From: Dromiciops gliroides
Taxonomy: Eukaryota; Chordata; Mammalia; Microbiotheria; Microbiotheriidae
Assembly: GCF_019393635.1 (NCBI RefSeq)
Contig: NC_057867.1
Location: 67,273,492 to 67,337,491 of the forward strand
Length of the DNA: 64,000 nt
Direction of reading: 5' to 3'
Shown here piece after piece: positions 1-11,159 of this stretch. Position numbers and translations under genes: made by a program. Under the pieces are notes generated by a model that searched no databases, had not been told where the DNA came from, and was given only the letters and a program-made list of their open reading frames with translations. Every line of letters starts with the position of its first letter. Position 1 is the first letter of the stretch.

Positions 1-372
1 TGATTGGAAGCCTAGTGAGGGCAGTCATGTGACTGTCAGAGCGGCCATCCCATTGGCTGGGGCTGTGTGGGGTGTTTCTAGGTTTGGGGGAAGAGAATTG
101 GGCATTCTAGGTAGAAGCTGGAAAGAGACAGGCGTTCTGCTGCGTATTTTCAGCTGATTCCTGGGCGGTGGTATTTTTTCAGGTATTATAATTTCCCTTT
201 CCCCATTTTATTTCCTTTCCCTTGATCCTACTGATCCTGTTTGTGTTTTTTTTAAGTTCGTTCTTGTTAAAATAAATCTTGTTCTGTTTTGAGGGAGGCT
301 GCCGGTCTCCTTCCTTGCCCCAATATTGCAGCGAGTCGTTTAGCTAGCACTCCCCAATTAAAAATTGGTCCC
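1..372 (+). mobile_element. LTR-like end of an old endogenous retrovirus (solo, partial)
   Basis: The window opens inside a block with LTR character: a CATTGGCTG (inverted CCAAT) motif near 52, a pyrimidine-rich stretch, an AATAAA polyadenylation signal near 272, then a U5-like segment ending near GGTCCCCA at about 370. No internal retroviral sequence follows, so it is probably a solo LTR. The left end lies outside the window. Family unknown; it looks old and inactive. This is inferred from layout only. Confidence 0.4.
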
Positions 373-374
373 CA

Positions 375-391
375 CTATATATATATATATA
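375..391. repeat. Short AT dinucleotide repeat
   Basis: A run of alternating T and A directly follows the LTR-like block. Confidence 0.8.
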
Positions 392-1470
392 TGTCTGGTC
401 TTGGTCTTTCTTATGAAGCTGTTGTAAGCTTCCCAAGGTGGGGGACTATCAGCATTTTTGTATTCTATACTACATTTGGACAATATGCCAGCAGATCAAA
501 GTTCCTCGAGGGTGGGCCCTGTTTTTGCTTTTCTCTGTATCTCTGGCACAGGGCCTGGCACATCATTGACCTTTAAAATGTTTGCTGAATTAGAACAAAG
601 TGAGTACTCAGTGGTGACCCAGTGGAGACATGATCATTAGCTTCAAGTCTCTGAGAGTCCATCATGGGGAAGAGGTATCAGACTCGTTTTGCTTGGCCCC
701 ATTGGACGGACTTTGAAGCAGTGGGTGGAAGGTAGAGAGGAGAAGATTTAGAGTTGTCTCACAGTGGAATAGACAGATGCTGTCAGGGAAGTTTAAGGCA
801 TCTTCTGGGGGTGCAAAGGCATTTAAAAATAGCCCAAACCAGATGCAAAAAAGAATGGAATTCTGCTGCTCATAATAACAATCACAAAAGGCAGCGGCAC
901 ATGAAAAAGAGGGCAGGATTGGGAGTCAAAGGGCATGGCTTCGAATCTTGGTTTTTCACCCTTATGAGCTGTGTGACCTTGGCCAAGTCAGCCTTCCTGG
1001 GACTCTGGTTCCTCCTATATAAAATGACGTGTTAAACCAGATAACAGGGTTTAAACCTGAGATCCATTAATGTGGATAGAAAAAATACATTATTTTTTAC
1101 CAACCTTTAACTGAAATTGGATTTTTCCTTTATGGAATTAGATTGAACACAGATTTCTAAGGAGTTTTATTCTTGGGACTCTGGCATGAATTAAACCCAA
1201 GAGATGTCCATTAAGTCCTCCTAGGAAAGTCAGGATACGCTTCGATGTAAGGATGAAGGGGGCAGGGGAGTATGATTTAGCAGACAGAGCTCATCACTGG
1301 TTACTTCCATCTTCTCTCAGGACTTCTTATATTTATGCCTGGCCTCAGCACATCTCAGCTTCTACAGTGCTGGGAGAATTACGAGGCCACGTTAGAGAAA
1401 ATAGGGGCCAAGTGGGAAAGAGAGAAAAGAAGTGTTTTTAATGGAAAATAAGATAAAATGGAGAAGAGGT
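392..1470. other. Gene-free stretch with one MIR-like fragment
   Basis: No supported gene. About 905-1035 (plus strand) resembles an old MIR/core-SINE: GAGCTGTGTGACCTTGGCCA, then a CTGGTTCCTCCTATATAAAATG-like 3' part. The rest is unassigned. Confidence 0.5.
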
Positions 1471-1472
1471 TA

Positions 1473-2108
1473 TGAAGGAAGGGGAGAGAAGAGAGAGGAG
1501 AGAAAAGAGAGAAGAGAGAGAGGAAGAGAAAGCAGGGAAGGGAGGAGAAGAGAGAGAAGAGAAGAGAAGAGAGAGAAGAGAAGAGAAGAGAAGAGAAGAG
1601 AAGAGAAGAGAAGAGAAGAGAAGAGAAGAGAAGAGAAGAGAAGAGAAGAGAAGAGAGGAGAAGAGAGGAGAAGAGAAGAGAGGAGAAGAGAAGAGAAGAG
1701 AAGAGAAGAGAAGAGAAGAGAAGAGAAGAGAAGAGAAGAGAAGAGAAGAGACGAGAAGAGAAGATTTGAGAGGAGAAGAGAAGAGAAGAGAGGAGAAGAG
1801 AAGAGAGGAGAAGAGAAGAGAGGAGAAGAGAAGAGAGGAGAAGAGAAGAGAGGAGAAGAGAAGAGAGGAGAAGAGAGGAGAAGAGAGGAGAAGAGAGGAG
1901 AAGAGAAGAGAAGAGAAGAGAAGAGAAGAGAAGAGAAGAGAAGAGAGGAGAAGAGAGGAGAAGAGAGGAGAAGAGAGGAGAAGAGAAGAGAAGAGAAGAG
2001 AAGAGAGGAGAAGAGAAGAGAAGAGAGGAGAAGAGAAGAGAGGAGAAGAGAAGAGAGGAGAAGAGAAGAGAAGAGAGGAGAAGAGAGGAGAGGAGAAGAG
2101 AGGAGAGG
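1473..2108. repeat. GA-rich tandem repeat array (GAGAA/GAGAG units)
   Basis: About 640 bp of nearly pure purine on the plus strand, built from AGAGAAG and AGAGGAG units. Higher-order blocks alternate, for example AGAGAAGAGAGGAGA repeated from about 1790 to 1870. It is open in several frames on both strands only because the unit lacks stops (Glu/Arg/Lys on plus, Ser/Leu/Phe on minus). The resulting open frames of up to about 250 codons are not genes. Such mirror-symmetric purine tracts can form triplex DNA in vitro; that is general knowledge, not shown here. Confidence 0.95.
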
Positions 2109-2240
2109 AATTCCCCCTCTATGGAGATCTTCATCTGAAGATTAGATATCCAGTTGTTGGGAATGTTGTAGAGAGAGTTTATGGTTGGATACAGGTTGGA
2201 TGAGATAGTCTCTGAAGTCTCTTCTAATTCAGATATCTTG
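2109..2240 (+). mobile_element. CR1/L3-type LINE 3' end fragment
   Basis: GGGAATGTTGTAGAGAG, then GGATGAGATAGTCTCTGAAG and TCTTCTAATTCAGATATC. This matches the end of the marsupial CR1/L3 3' UTR as I recall it. The same family appears at 8270-9330. The GA array abuts its 5' side, so expansion may have replaced upstream sequence. Confidence 0.45.
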
Positions 2241-3215
2241 TGAATATTTGTTGGATATTTGACCCATTATATATCTAGTCAAAAAGTCTGATATGGGAGA
2301 CATTTAAGAAGGGTTCTTCTGCCTAAGGGTTGAGAAGAGGCTTTCTCTGGGTTCAGGAGGTTGGGTTGGAGCTGGCTATTTATAAGTAGGCTTTTCTCCC
2401 CAAATAGGTTGGAGCATTATTAATAATAATAAGTGACTTAAATAGGCTTTTGATACTTCTCCCATGTTTCCTTCAGAACAAGCCTTCCAGGTGGTATTAT
2501 CATGCACATTTTACAGATGGGGAAGGTGAAGCTCAGAAAAGGGAAGTCCAGGATCACATTGCTAGTGAAGGTTAAAGGTGGGATTCATAGGGTCATATAT
2601 TTAGAACTAGAAGAGACATTAGAGATTATCTGCTTTTTCCTCTTCATTTTTTTGGGAGGAGGAAACTGAGGTCCACACAAGGGAAGTGCCCTGCCCAAGG
2701 CCGTCCAGTGTCAGATGGGGGACTCTCCTGCTTCTAAATCCAGAACTCTTTCCTCTAATAGAAGCTAATAACACAGCAAACAGTGCTCATTCCCATTCAG
2801 GAGATTAACTTTGGCTGTGAAAAGTTGATGATTTGAGGTAAAAAAATATGAGTGTTGTGACGTTTCAAAGGAAGAAAAAAAGAAAGGTCAAAAGAAATCC
2901 AACTAAGCCACTGGTGTGCAGGAGGCCACACAATCTCTAAGGAGTAGCTCCTGGAAGGGAAGCAGTGGCCACAGTGGGAGGCCAAGTTTGGTCTTTCCTA
3001 TCTTCTGCCCAAGTTGGCCCTTTGTGAACCCCAGTGAGGAGATGAGTTTGTCTGCTTACATAATATGATGTCAGAGGTCCTGGGAAGACTTCTCCTCAAC
3101 CTACCCCCTTCACCTCCATTGACTGATGCCTGAAATCCCTTAGACAAGGGGCAGTCTTTTATTCCACAGTGAGGGGTCAGGGTGATAATGCTACACTCCC
3201 CAAATGATGTGCTGG
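2241..3215. other. Gene-free stretch with MIR-like remnants
   Basis: No supported gene. 2455-2570 and 2585-2770 carry core-SINE/MIR signatures: ATTTTACAGATGGGGAAGGTGAAGC, and GGAAACTGAGG followed by CCCTGCCCAAGG. 2800-3215 is unassigned. Confidence 0.5.
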
Positions 3216-3560
3216 TACCTAAGGGCCAATGAGATGCAGCATGCAGTCTTCTCTGGTCAGTTCAATAACAAACATCTATTAACTGCCTTCTGTGTACAAG
3301 ACACTACGCTAGGCACTTGGGATGCAAAGACTAAAAAGGAAATGGTTCCTGCCATTGAGAAACTCCCATCTTACTGCACATGTACAAAGCTTTTTAAAAA
3401 TGTGAGGTTGTTTTAGGAAAAGAGCACAAACAATTGAGGAGATCAGGGAAGACTGAGATCAGTGTCAGAATTGAATCTTAAAGAAGAAGAATTCTAAGAG
3501 GTAGAAGTGAGGAAGGAGGATATTCTAGGCATGAGGTGGGGAGTACAAATGACAGGGGAT
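3216..3560 (+). mobile_element. L2 LINE 3' fragment
   Basis: AACATCTATTAACTGCCTTCTGTG, CTAGGCACTTGGGATGCAAAG and TTCCTGCCATTGAGAAACTC follow the L2 3' pattern (act on size, lowest-value, then 'increase in stock' wording aside, the recognisable part is the GGCACTxxGGATACAAA motif). After a short divergent part, 3485-3560 resembles the later L2 3' segment. Old and decayed. Confidence 0.55.
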
Positions 3561-3629
3561 GGAGTCTAAGGACTTATGACTAGTCCAGTTGGGCCAGGCT
3601 GTAGAGCTCCCAGGTCAAGGAGAAAATAT

Positions 3630-5570
3630 TACAAGCGGCTAGAAAAAAAAATAATTCAAATACTGTGGAGCTACAATAAGGATAAAACAAGATCTGGAAG
3701 CATCTAAATCAAAGAACCAGAGGGCATAGAATATGATATTCCAGAGGACAAAGGAACTGGGACTACAGCCAAAAATCACCTACCCAGCAAAATGTGTATA
3801 ATCTTTCAGAGGAAAAAATGGGACTTCAATGAAAAAGAGGACTTTCAGGCATTTGTGATGAAAAGACCTGAACTGAATAGAAAATTTGACTTTCAAATAC
3901 AAGACCCTAGAAAAGCATAAACAGGTAAACAGGAAAAAGAAATCATGAGGGATATTAAAAGATTAAACTGTTTACATTCCTACATGGGAAAATAATACTT
4001 TGAACTCATAAGAACTTTCTCAGTATTAGGGTAGCTGAAAGGAATACATTTAGAGAGAGGACACAGGTCTGAACTGAATATGAAGGGATGCTATCTGTAA
4101 ATAATTTCTTTTTTGTTTATCCTTGTTCTTTGTGGGGCAAGCAGGGTAGGGTGTCTTATGTCTGGGGCTGGATTTGGGCTCAGGACCTCCTGGGTCCAGG
4201 GCTGGTGCTTTGTCCACTGTGCCACCTAGCTAACCCATGATAACATTTTTTTTTTGAGGCTATTGGGGTTAAGTGACTTGCCCAGGGTCACATAGATAGT
4301 AAGTGTAAAGAGTCTGAGGACATATTTGAACTCAGGTCCTTCTGAATCCAGGGCTGGTGCTCTATCCACTGCGCCATCTAGCTAACCCATGATGACATCT
4401 TTAAAATAGGGTTGAGGGGTAGGAGGAATGCACTAGGGGAGGGAGAAGGGGAGAGGTGGATTGGGGAGAGGTAGCTCACATGAAGGAAACAAGGAAAAAA
4501 CTTATGGAGGGGAGGGGAACAGGGGGAAGGAGTGGGGGAGTGAATGAACCTTACTATCATCAGAATTGGCTCAAAGGGGGAATAACATACATACTCAAGT
4601 GGGTATTTTTGCCCTGAGGAAAAGTGGGAAGGGAAGGAGATAAGGGGGGGGAGACGGGAAGGAGGGAAGGGCAGATTGGGGGAGGGAGTAGTAAAAAGCA
4701 AAACACTTTCGTGGAAGGTGAAGATGTTCTGCATAACTGCACATGTATGACTTATATTGAATTGCTTGATTTCATAGGGAGAGTTGAGGAGGGAGGGAGG
4801 AAGAAAAATTTAGAACACAGAATTAGCTCAAAGACTTTAACTTCATCAGAGTGGGCTCAAGGAGGGAATAATATACACACCCAATTGGGAGGAGTAATCT
4901 AACCCTACAGGAAAGTAGGAGGGGAAGAGGATAAGGAGGGAAGGGTGAAAGAAGGGAGGGCAGAGTTGGGGAGGGGGTACTCAGAAGTAAAACACTTTTG
5001 AGGAGGAATAGATTAAAAGAAGATAGAAAATAGAGTAAATATGGGAAGGGAATAGGATGGAGGGAAATAGTTATGATGATTGACTATAATGGCAAAATGT
5101 ATGGTACCTACTTTGCTGGGCTATTGTGAAGAAAATTCTTTGTCAACTTTAAGGTACTATATAAAAGTTATGATGAACAGGATGCTATCAGAAAAACTTG
5201 GAAAGACCCACATGAACTGAAGCAGAGAAAAATGTACTGTATACAAAATAACAGCAATAGTGTAAGATGATCTGCTGGGAAGCATGTGGTTATTTTCAGC
5301 AAGGCAATGATCCAATATAACCCTGAAGGACTTATGAAAATTGCAATCCATCTACAGAGAAAGAACTGATGGTATCTGAAAACAGATTGAAACACATTTT
5401 TTGACAATTCCCTAAGCTGAAGTTTTGTTTTTATCTGTTTTCTCTCACAACCAAGCTAATGTGGGGATGTTTTCCATGACTACTCATGTATAACTTATAT
5501 TGAATTGCTTGAGTTATTGAGGTGGGGGTTTGGAAGAGAGGGAGGAAGAGAAGTTGGAACACAAAGTTTT
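3630..5570 (+). mobile_element. Composite L1-type retroelement, copy A (plus strand)
   Basis: About 1.9 kb that reappears inverted at 18180-19850. Modules in order: a head (3630-4110) without a clear frame; an internal SINE-like block in reverse orientation (about 4115-4230); a later nested SINE (4247-4381); a purine-rich part with two diverged tandem modules (about 4400-4800 and 4805-5030); and a tail (5100-5570) ending in TAACTTATATTGAATTGCTTG, a G-rich tract and AGTTTTAAAAAATTGA. The tail matches the other L1 3' ends here. It looks like a non-autonomous L1-mobilised family, possibly HAL1-like. The family name is not known to me. Confidence 0.55.
4247..4381 (-). mobile_element. WSINE1-type SINE nested in composite copy A
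   Basis: Poly-T, then a diverged GGTTAAGTGACTTGCCCAGG core and the CCATCTAG end (inverted head). It is flanked by CTAACCCATGATRACAT at 4230-4246 and 4382-4398, a 17-bp duplication with one mismatch. The first bases of the head are missing. Confidence 0.8.
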
Positions 5571-6118
5571 AAAAAATTGATGTCAAATTTTTTTTACATG
5601 CAATTTGGAAAACAAAATTCTAAACATAAAAAAGAAAAAGAAAATAGGAGAGGATGTGGGAATGGTTTAGGCCACTAGTAAACTAACAAACCTGCCAAAG
5701 GACTTGGGGACTGACTGGTTCGTTGAATCTTGAGGGAGCCCTTGCCATTGAGCTCTCTGGGATCATGCATTTCCAATTTGCTTCAAACTCTGACTATGTC
5801 AAGGAGCCATTTTTTAAAAATGGAGATGTGACCATGAAAAGCCTGTTCTTAAGACCACAGTATTTCAGCCTCAAATTTATGGTTCCTTTTAAAAAAATAA
5901 TAATTTCACAATTTCGTATATGTTCAAAACAAGGAACCTGCTCTGGGGCCTGGGGTTTTGATTCAGTGCTTTAGTCTCACACTGCTGAGATTCTGAGAAA
6001 AGACAGGCACTTGGTTGGGTTCCAGAATGACTTCCTATTAACCTGGCTCTGTTACCTTGAACAAGTAGATTCCCCTCCTCCAGGCCACTGTTTTCCCATA
6101 GCAGTGTGATATACAGTA
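5571..6118. other. Gene-free stretch
   Basis: An A-rich tail remnant of the composite element runs to about 5650. 5990-6090 contains a weak inverted MIR-like fragment. Otherwise nothing recognised. Confidence 0.45.
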
Positions 6119-6500
6119 ATGGAAGGAAGGAACAAAGCATTTATTAAGTACTTACTGTGTGTCAGGCACTGTGCTAAGCACTGGGGATACAAATACAAGC
6201 AAAAAGAAATACAGTCCCTGCCCTTAAGAAGTATACATTCTAACGGGGGAAGATGATATGCAAAAGGGAACTGAAAAGCTGGGAGGGAGGGATGGTGGTA
6301 CGGAAATGGTTTTGAAGTTGGAAAACCAGGGACAGGGCTTTGGTTATTCCACAAAATGGAAACTCCAAGAAGAACTCACCAATGGAAGAAGGGGGAAGGC
6401 CTTACAGAGGGTTGTTCCAGATTGAGAAGGCTACATGGGTGATTGGATGTTTCAGGGAAAGGAGACCCCAGGTGCTAAGGGAAGTTTCAAGATGAGACAG
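6119..6500 (+). mobile_element. L2 LINE 3' fragment
   Basis: AAGCATTTATTAAGTACTTACTG, GTCAGGCACTGTGCTAAGC, GGGATACAAATACAAGC and CCCTGCCCTTAAGAAG are hallmark L2 3' sequence. The downstream segment (GAAGGCCTTACAGAGGG and beyond) is more diverged. Confidence 0.7.
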
Positions 6501-6529
6501 CATGGTTTGGTAGGGCCTGGAGGGGAATG

Positions 6530-6664
6530 AAAGGGAATGAGTGTTAGATTTGGAATCAGAGGACCTGGCTTAGAATTCTGGTTCTGACACTACCTGTGTG
6601 ACCTTGGAGAAGTTACTTATCTTCTCTTTTCCTTCATTTCCTCATCTGCAAAATAAAGGGCTAT
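6530..6664 (+). mobile_element. MIR-like SINE fragment
   Basis: GAGTGTTAGATTTGGAATCAG, then TACCTGTGTGACCTTGGAGAAG and CTCATCTGCAAAATAAAGGG follow the MIR/core-SINE order (tRNA-like head, core, 3' tail). Confidence 0.65.
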
Positions 6665-7300
6665 AAAACTGTGCTTAGCCTTTGACCCAGCCATAACACT
6701 ACTAGGTCTATATCCCAAAGAAATAAGAAAGAAAAAGAAAGAAAGAAAAATAAAAGGGATCTATATGTACAAAATAGTTATGGCAGCTCTTTTTGTGGTC
6801 GCATATAAGAAATGACAAGCAGGGTGATCAGAAAAACCTAGAAAGACTTATAAGAACTGATGCAAAGTGAAGTGAACAGAATCAGGAGAACATTGTACAC
6901 AGTAAAAGCAACATTGAACAACGATTGAGTAAATGACTTAGCTCTTCTCAGCAATACAATGATCCAAGACAATTCCAAAGGACTTATGATGAAAAATGCT
7001 ATCCATCTCCAGAGAAAGAACTGATGGAGTCTGAATGCATATTGAAGCATACTATTTTGTACTTTATTTTTTCACATTCTGTCTGTTTTCTTTCAAAACA
7101 TGACTAATGTGGAAATATGTTTTGCATGCCTATACATGTATAACCTATATCAAATTATTTGCCTTTTGAATGAGGGGGAGAGAAGGGAGGGAGAGAGAGG
7201 GAGAATTTGGAACTCAAAAACTTTAAAAACAAATGTTAAAAATTATTTTTATCTGCAAGAGTAAAAAAATTAAAATATTAAATTTGAAATAAAAGAAAAG
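6665..7300 (+). mobile_element. L1 LINE 3' end (ORF2 C-terminus plus 3' UTR)
   Basis: Starts with the ORF2 sequence around TTTGACCCAGCCATAACACTACTAGG, the mammalian L1 FDPAIPLLG motif. It continues through AGCTCTTTTTGTGGTCGCA and the 3' UTR block GAACATTGTACACAGTAAAAG to a polypurine tract and an A/T-rich tail. A GAAA microsatellite (6721-6750) interrupts it. Decayed and 5'-truncated. Confidence 0.75.
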
Positions 7301-8269
7301 AGGACAAAAGAAGAAAAGGGTTGTTATAGTTAATCTCCAAGGTCCTTTTAAGCTTTAAATTTGTGAGCTCTGAAATGGGGATAGGTAGCAATATTTGCAC
7401 TCCACACTCACAGGTTCTTGTGAAAATAAGTACTTTAGTCACAGTCACCCTGTGAGGAAGAGAGTACAAGTAGTATTATTCCCATTTTTACATATGAGGA
7501 AATTGAGGGCAAGAGGGGGAGTGACTTGCTTAGTTAGGATCACACAGCTAGTAAGTCCTGGAGCCAGTGATCAGATCTGGATTTTTCAGATGCCAACTCC
7601 AGGACTCTTTCTACTGTGCCATGTTACTTATCCCCCAGCTGGAATTAACTGGAATGTTTGAGAAATGGAGGATTTGGGTGAATTGAGAGCTTAAGTAGAA
7701 AATCTTTTGATATTAGCTCTTGCTGTTGAAAAGCCTTCAAAAATATCCAAGTCCCTGTTCCTGCCTTGGAAAACATAGTTTGCTGACCATGCTCGGGGTT
7801 CTCTTTGTCAGCTGAGAATTCTCGTTGCTCAGACAAAATATTCTCAGGGTCTAGGACTACAGGTAGAGATGGCACAGGGGCTGAACTGGAGAATAGCATC
7901 TAGGCGGCTGGTAGCAGAGAAAGGTTCCATTTGACAGTTACAATTAGTTGAATCCTAGTTGACTGAGAATTTCTTGTACATTGAGCTTTTCAATGTATTG
8001 CGACGGGACTTTGGGCTAGGACTTTGGAAAGGAAGTTTTGGCTCTGTAACTCACTGGCTATGTGACTTTGGACAAGTCACCCCCTCCTTTCCCCACACAT
8101 ACTTGTCTTGATCTCAGTTTCCTCTTCTGTAAAATGAGGAGGTTAGACTCAATGATCTTGGAAGTACCTTCCAACTGTAGAATAGTGGGCGTCATGAAAG
8201 GACAGATACTAGAGTCATAGCTGGCTGAACGAATGTACACACAGAGTACTGATTAATAAATCATCAGGC
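7301..8269. other. Gene-free stretch with two core-SINE/MIR fragments
   Basis: 7385-7640 carries an inverted core-SINE (TTTACATATGAGGAAATTGAGG, CACACAGCTAGTAAGTC, TACTGTGCCATGTTA). 8015-8180 carries a plus-strand MIR (GGCTATGTGACTTTGGACAAG, CTTCTGTAAAATGAGGAGG). 7645-8010 is unassigned. Confidence 0.55.
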
Positions 8270-8800
8270 CTTTAATGGCATGCCCTGGGCCCTGAGCTGT
8301 TTACCATTTTTACCAATGACTTAGATGAGGGCATAGATGATGAGTTTATCAAATTTGCAGAAGACACAAAGCTTAGAGGGATTGCTAACAGAATCAGAGT
8401 CCAAAAGGTCTGGGCAGGCTGTAATGATGAACCAGCTCTAACAAGATAAAATATAATGGGGATAAATATAAAATCCTTAGCTTAAGTTAAAAACAAATAA
8501 CTGTACCACTAGAGAATAGGGAAGATGTGGCTATCTATATAACAATTCATGTGAAAAAGACCTGAGGGTCTTAGTTGTTTGCAAGATTGATAGACATCAT
8601 TCTGAGAGCTAGAAAAGCTGATGTGTTTTTACTGTGACATGGGTTAAAAGCAACATGGTGCCCAAAACACGGGAGGCAATATTTTATGTTGGTCAAATCA
8701 CAACTGAGGGATTGTAGTTAGTGCTGGGGTCACATTTTAACAGGCTCAAATGTGTCTTGATATACTGGAGTATGCATGGGGTGTGGGGCACAAGTCTGCA
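8270..8800 (+). mobile_element. CR1/L3-type LINE, reverse transcriptase remnant
   Basis: The plus-strand translation near 8283-8400 reads LGPELFTIFTNDLDEGID followed by FIKFAEDTKLRG. This matches the CR1/L3 reverse transcriptase signature LGPxLFNIFINDLD...FADDTKL; the catalytic FADD has decayed to FAED. Later frames contain stops. Two repeat fragments, one at 2109 and one at 9060, appear to be from the same family. Confidence 0.7.
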
Positions 8801-8814
8801 AACCATGTTGCATG

Positions 8815-8960
8815 AGGAAGTATAGTGGAAAAAGCATTTGGAGTCCAGAGCCCTAGGTTCAAGTTTCTGTTCTGCAACACGCTAACCTGGGTGACCCCTG
8901 GAAAATCACTGAATCTCTCTGAAATTCAGTTTTCTTATCTATAAAATGAGAAGGCTCTGG
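8815..8960 (+). mobile_element. MIR-like SINE fragment
   Basis: GAGGAAGTATAGTGGAAAAAG, GGTGACCCCTGGAAAATCACT and CTTATCTATAAAATGAGAAGG follow the MIR order on the plus strand. It probably interrupts the CR1/L3 copy on either side. Confidence 0.65.
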
Positions 8961-9004
8961 CTCTGGCACCTTCAGCTTTTGTGGGAATTACCAAAGGAAA
9001 TGGA

Positions 9005-9330
9005 GATGTTTAACTTCAAGGACACATGATAGCTAGCAATTATTTGAAGGGTGGTTTGTCCTTTGTGGCTCTAGGAAGATAGAACTAAGAACAATGTATG
9101 AAAGTTCTAGGAAGACAGATTTTTCTAATGCAACCTAAGGAAGAGCTTTCTAAGGTAAGAGCTATCCCTAAAGTTGAATGGGATTCTTTGTGAGGTGGTG
9201 AGTTGCTTATCACTGGGATGGTCAGTTGGAATCTGGATAATTCTTGTTAGGGATGATACATGGGGGAATCCTACATTAATCAGCAGATCAAGCTACGGAG
9301 CCATTAAGGTACCTTTAAGTCCATTTCTGG
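9005..9330 (+). mobile_element. CR1/L3 LINE 3' UTR fragment
   Basis: GGAAGAGCTTTCTAAGG, then GTTGAATGGGATTCTTTGTG, GAGGTGGTGAGTTGC and TGTTAGGGATGATACATGGG are typical of the marsupial CR1/L3 3' UTR. Together with 8270-8800 it forms one old element interrupted by a MIR. Confidence 0.55.
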
Positions 9331-9957
9331 TTCTATAATTGCCAGACCCTATTTTGTGGTGACCAAGGAAGATGGCTCCAATCAGGGGACTTCCTTCTTT
9401 GGAGAACTAGTTCCTTATCTCTCAGGAATGTCATAGAGTTCAAATGAGTCTCAGAGTTCAGACAGTCTAGCCTTGTGTTTTACAGAGGAAACTGAGGCCA
9501 AGGGAGTGAAGTGACTCTTCTGAGGCCACAGAGCCAGTTAGTAAGCAGGCTAGGATCCAAACCTGGGCCTTCTTCTGGTTCTTTTCACTCTGACATCTCA
9601 ATGACCTGGAATGGGGAGAATTTATGCAAACTCCATTTAGTAGTTTATTCCAGTCTGCCCACAATTCACTTACCACAAGGATGTGACCCTGATCAAACCA
9701 TTTTTCTCTCCTCTGAGCCTTAGTCTCCTCCTCTATGAAATGGGGAGAACAATAATACTCCCTTCCTCACAGAGTTGGGAGGAAAGATTTGTTGATTTTT
9801 CCAAAAAGCCCTGAAAGTGCTAGAGAAATGAACGTAGGATCATAGTCACATCTAGAAGGGACCTTATAGGCCCGTTTTGGTGAAGAGGAAACTAAGGCCC
9901 AGAAAGATGAAGTTACTTGTTAGAAATGACAGAGGTGGCATCACTGGATCACAGGCT
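9331..9957. other. Gene-free stretch with MIR remnants
   Basis: 9440-9580 (inverted: TTTTACAGAGGAAACTGAGGC, CACAGAGCCAGTTAGTAAG), 9680-9830 (plus: TCCTCTATGAAATGGGGAG) and 9840-9950 (inverted) carry MIR/core-SINE signatures. No gene. Confidence 0.55.
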
Positions 9958-10640
9958 AAATCAACAAGCATTTATTATGCCCCTACTATGTGCTAGCCAC
10001 CGTGCTAAGCACTGGGATCATGAGGACATCCCCAAAGACCTTACATTCTAACTGGGGAGACCAAATGAATGTGAACAGAATATATACAAAATGAATACAG
10101 CATAGTTATTTTCGGGGGGCATTAGCAGTTGGGGTTATCAGGAAAGGATTCATATAGAAGGCAACACTTGGACTGAGTCTAGAAGGAAACCAGGAATTCC
10201 AAGGGGCAGGGATGAGGAGGGAGAGGATTCCAAACATGGGGGACAGCCCCATAGACACAGAGGGAGAGGAGGCACTGTGTTGGAGAAACATTTAAGTTGG
10301 TCAATGTGGCCACACTGTCCAGTGTATGGAGGGAGCATAATGTAAGAAGGCTGGAAAGTAAGAAAGCAGCCAGGGCAGGAAAAGATTTAAATGCCAAACA
10401 GAAGAATTTATATGTGATCTTAGTGGTAAAAGGGAACTAACTGGAATTTATTAATTGGAGTGAGGATGGGGTGGGGTGTTACAAGGTCAGAGCTGTGCTT
10501 GAGGAAAATCACTTTGGTAGCACTGTGGAAGGTGGAGTAGAGCACAGAGGTAGAGAGGTAGAGAGAACTACTTGAAGTAGACAGAACTCATTTACCTCTA
10601 TGGCAATAATTCATGTGACGTGGACCTAAATGAGGGTGGA
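9958..10640 (+). mobile_element. L2 LINE 3' end, long copy
   Basis: AATCAACAAGCATTTATTATGCC, TGCTAGCCACCGTGCTAAGC and CCTTACATTCTAACTGGGGAG, then GGCAACACTTGGACTGAGTC, the ...GGAACATGGGGGACAGCC-like region, TGGTAAAAGGGAACTAACTGG and CAGAGCTGTGCTTGAGG. It follows the marsupial L2 3' order over nearly 700 bp, longer than the other copies here. Confidence 0.7.
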
Positions 10641-11159
10641 GGCTGTATGAGTATAGAGGAGGGCTTGTGTGCAAGAGATGTCATGGAAAAGAAATGATGA
10701 GGTTGAGTCACTCATTGGGTATGTGGGGCAAGTGAGTGTGAGGTTCATCATTTTAGAACCAGAAGGAAGAGCAGAGCTCATTTGGTTCAACACTCTCAAT
10801 TTCCAGATGAGGAAATAAATGACTTGTCTATAATCCTATAATCACTAAGCGGCAGAGCTGGAATCCAACTCACCAAATCCATTGTGCTCTTTCCATTGTA
10901 CCTGCATCTTGGCCCCTGAAGTGGAGGGATTCCTAGTCTAGGAATCATAAGAAAGGAATTCTAGTTTTGGGTCTCACTGTTAAATAGCTGGGGGATTCTG
11001 GATGGGAATTACTCTACTTATATCTGGTTGTGCTGTTTCTGTTCCCAGCCATCCTCTGTAGAACTGAAAACTTAACATTCCTAAGACATGCTAGACATAT
11101 GAGACTATTAGAACAAAGGTTTGGAAGCTGGATATAGAATGCTCTGTATTGTGGTTATT
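10641..11159. other. Gene-free stretch
   Basis: 10735-10915 contains an inverted MIR/core-SINE (CTCAATTTCCAGATGAGGAAA, CTAAGCGGCAGAGCTGG). The rest is unassigned. Confidence 0.45.

Noticed and set aside
1379-2203. Long Glu/Arg and Ser/Leu/Phe frames of 237-251 codons
   Set aside because: They are translations of the GA tandem array, open because the repeat unit has no stops.
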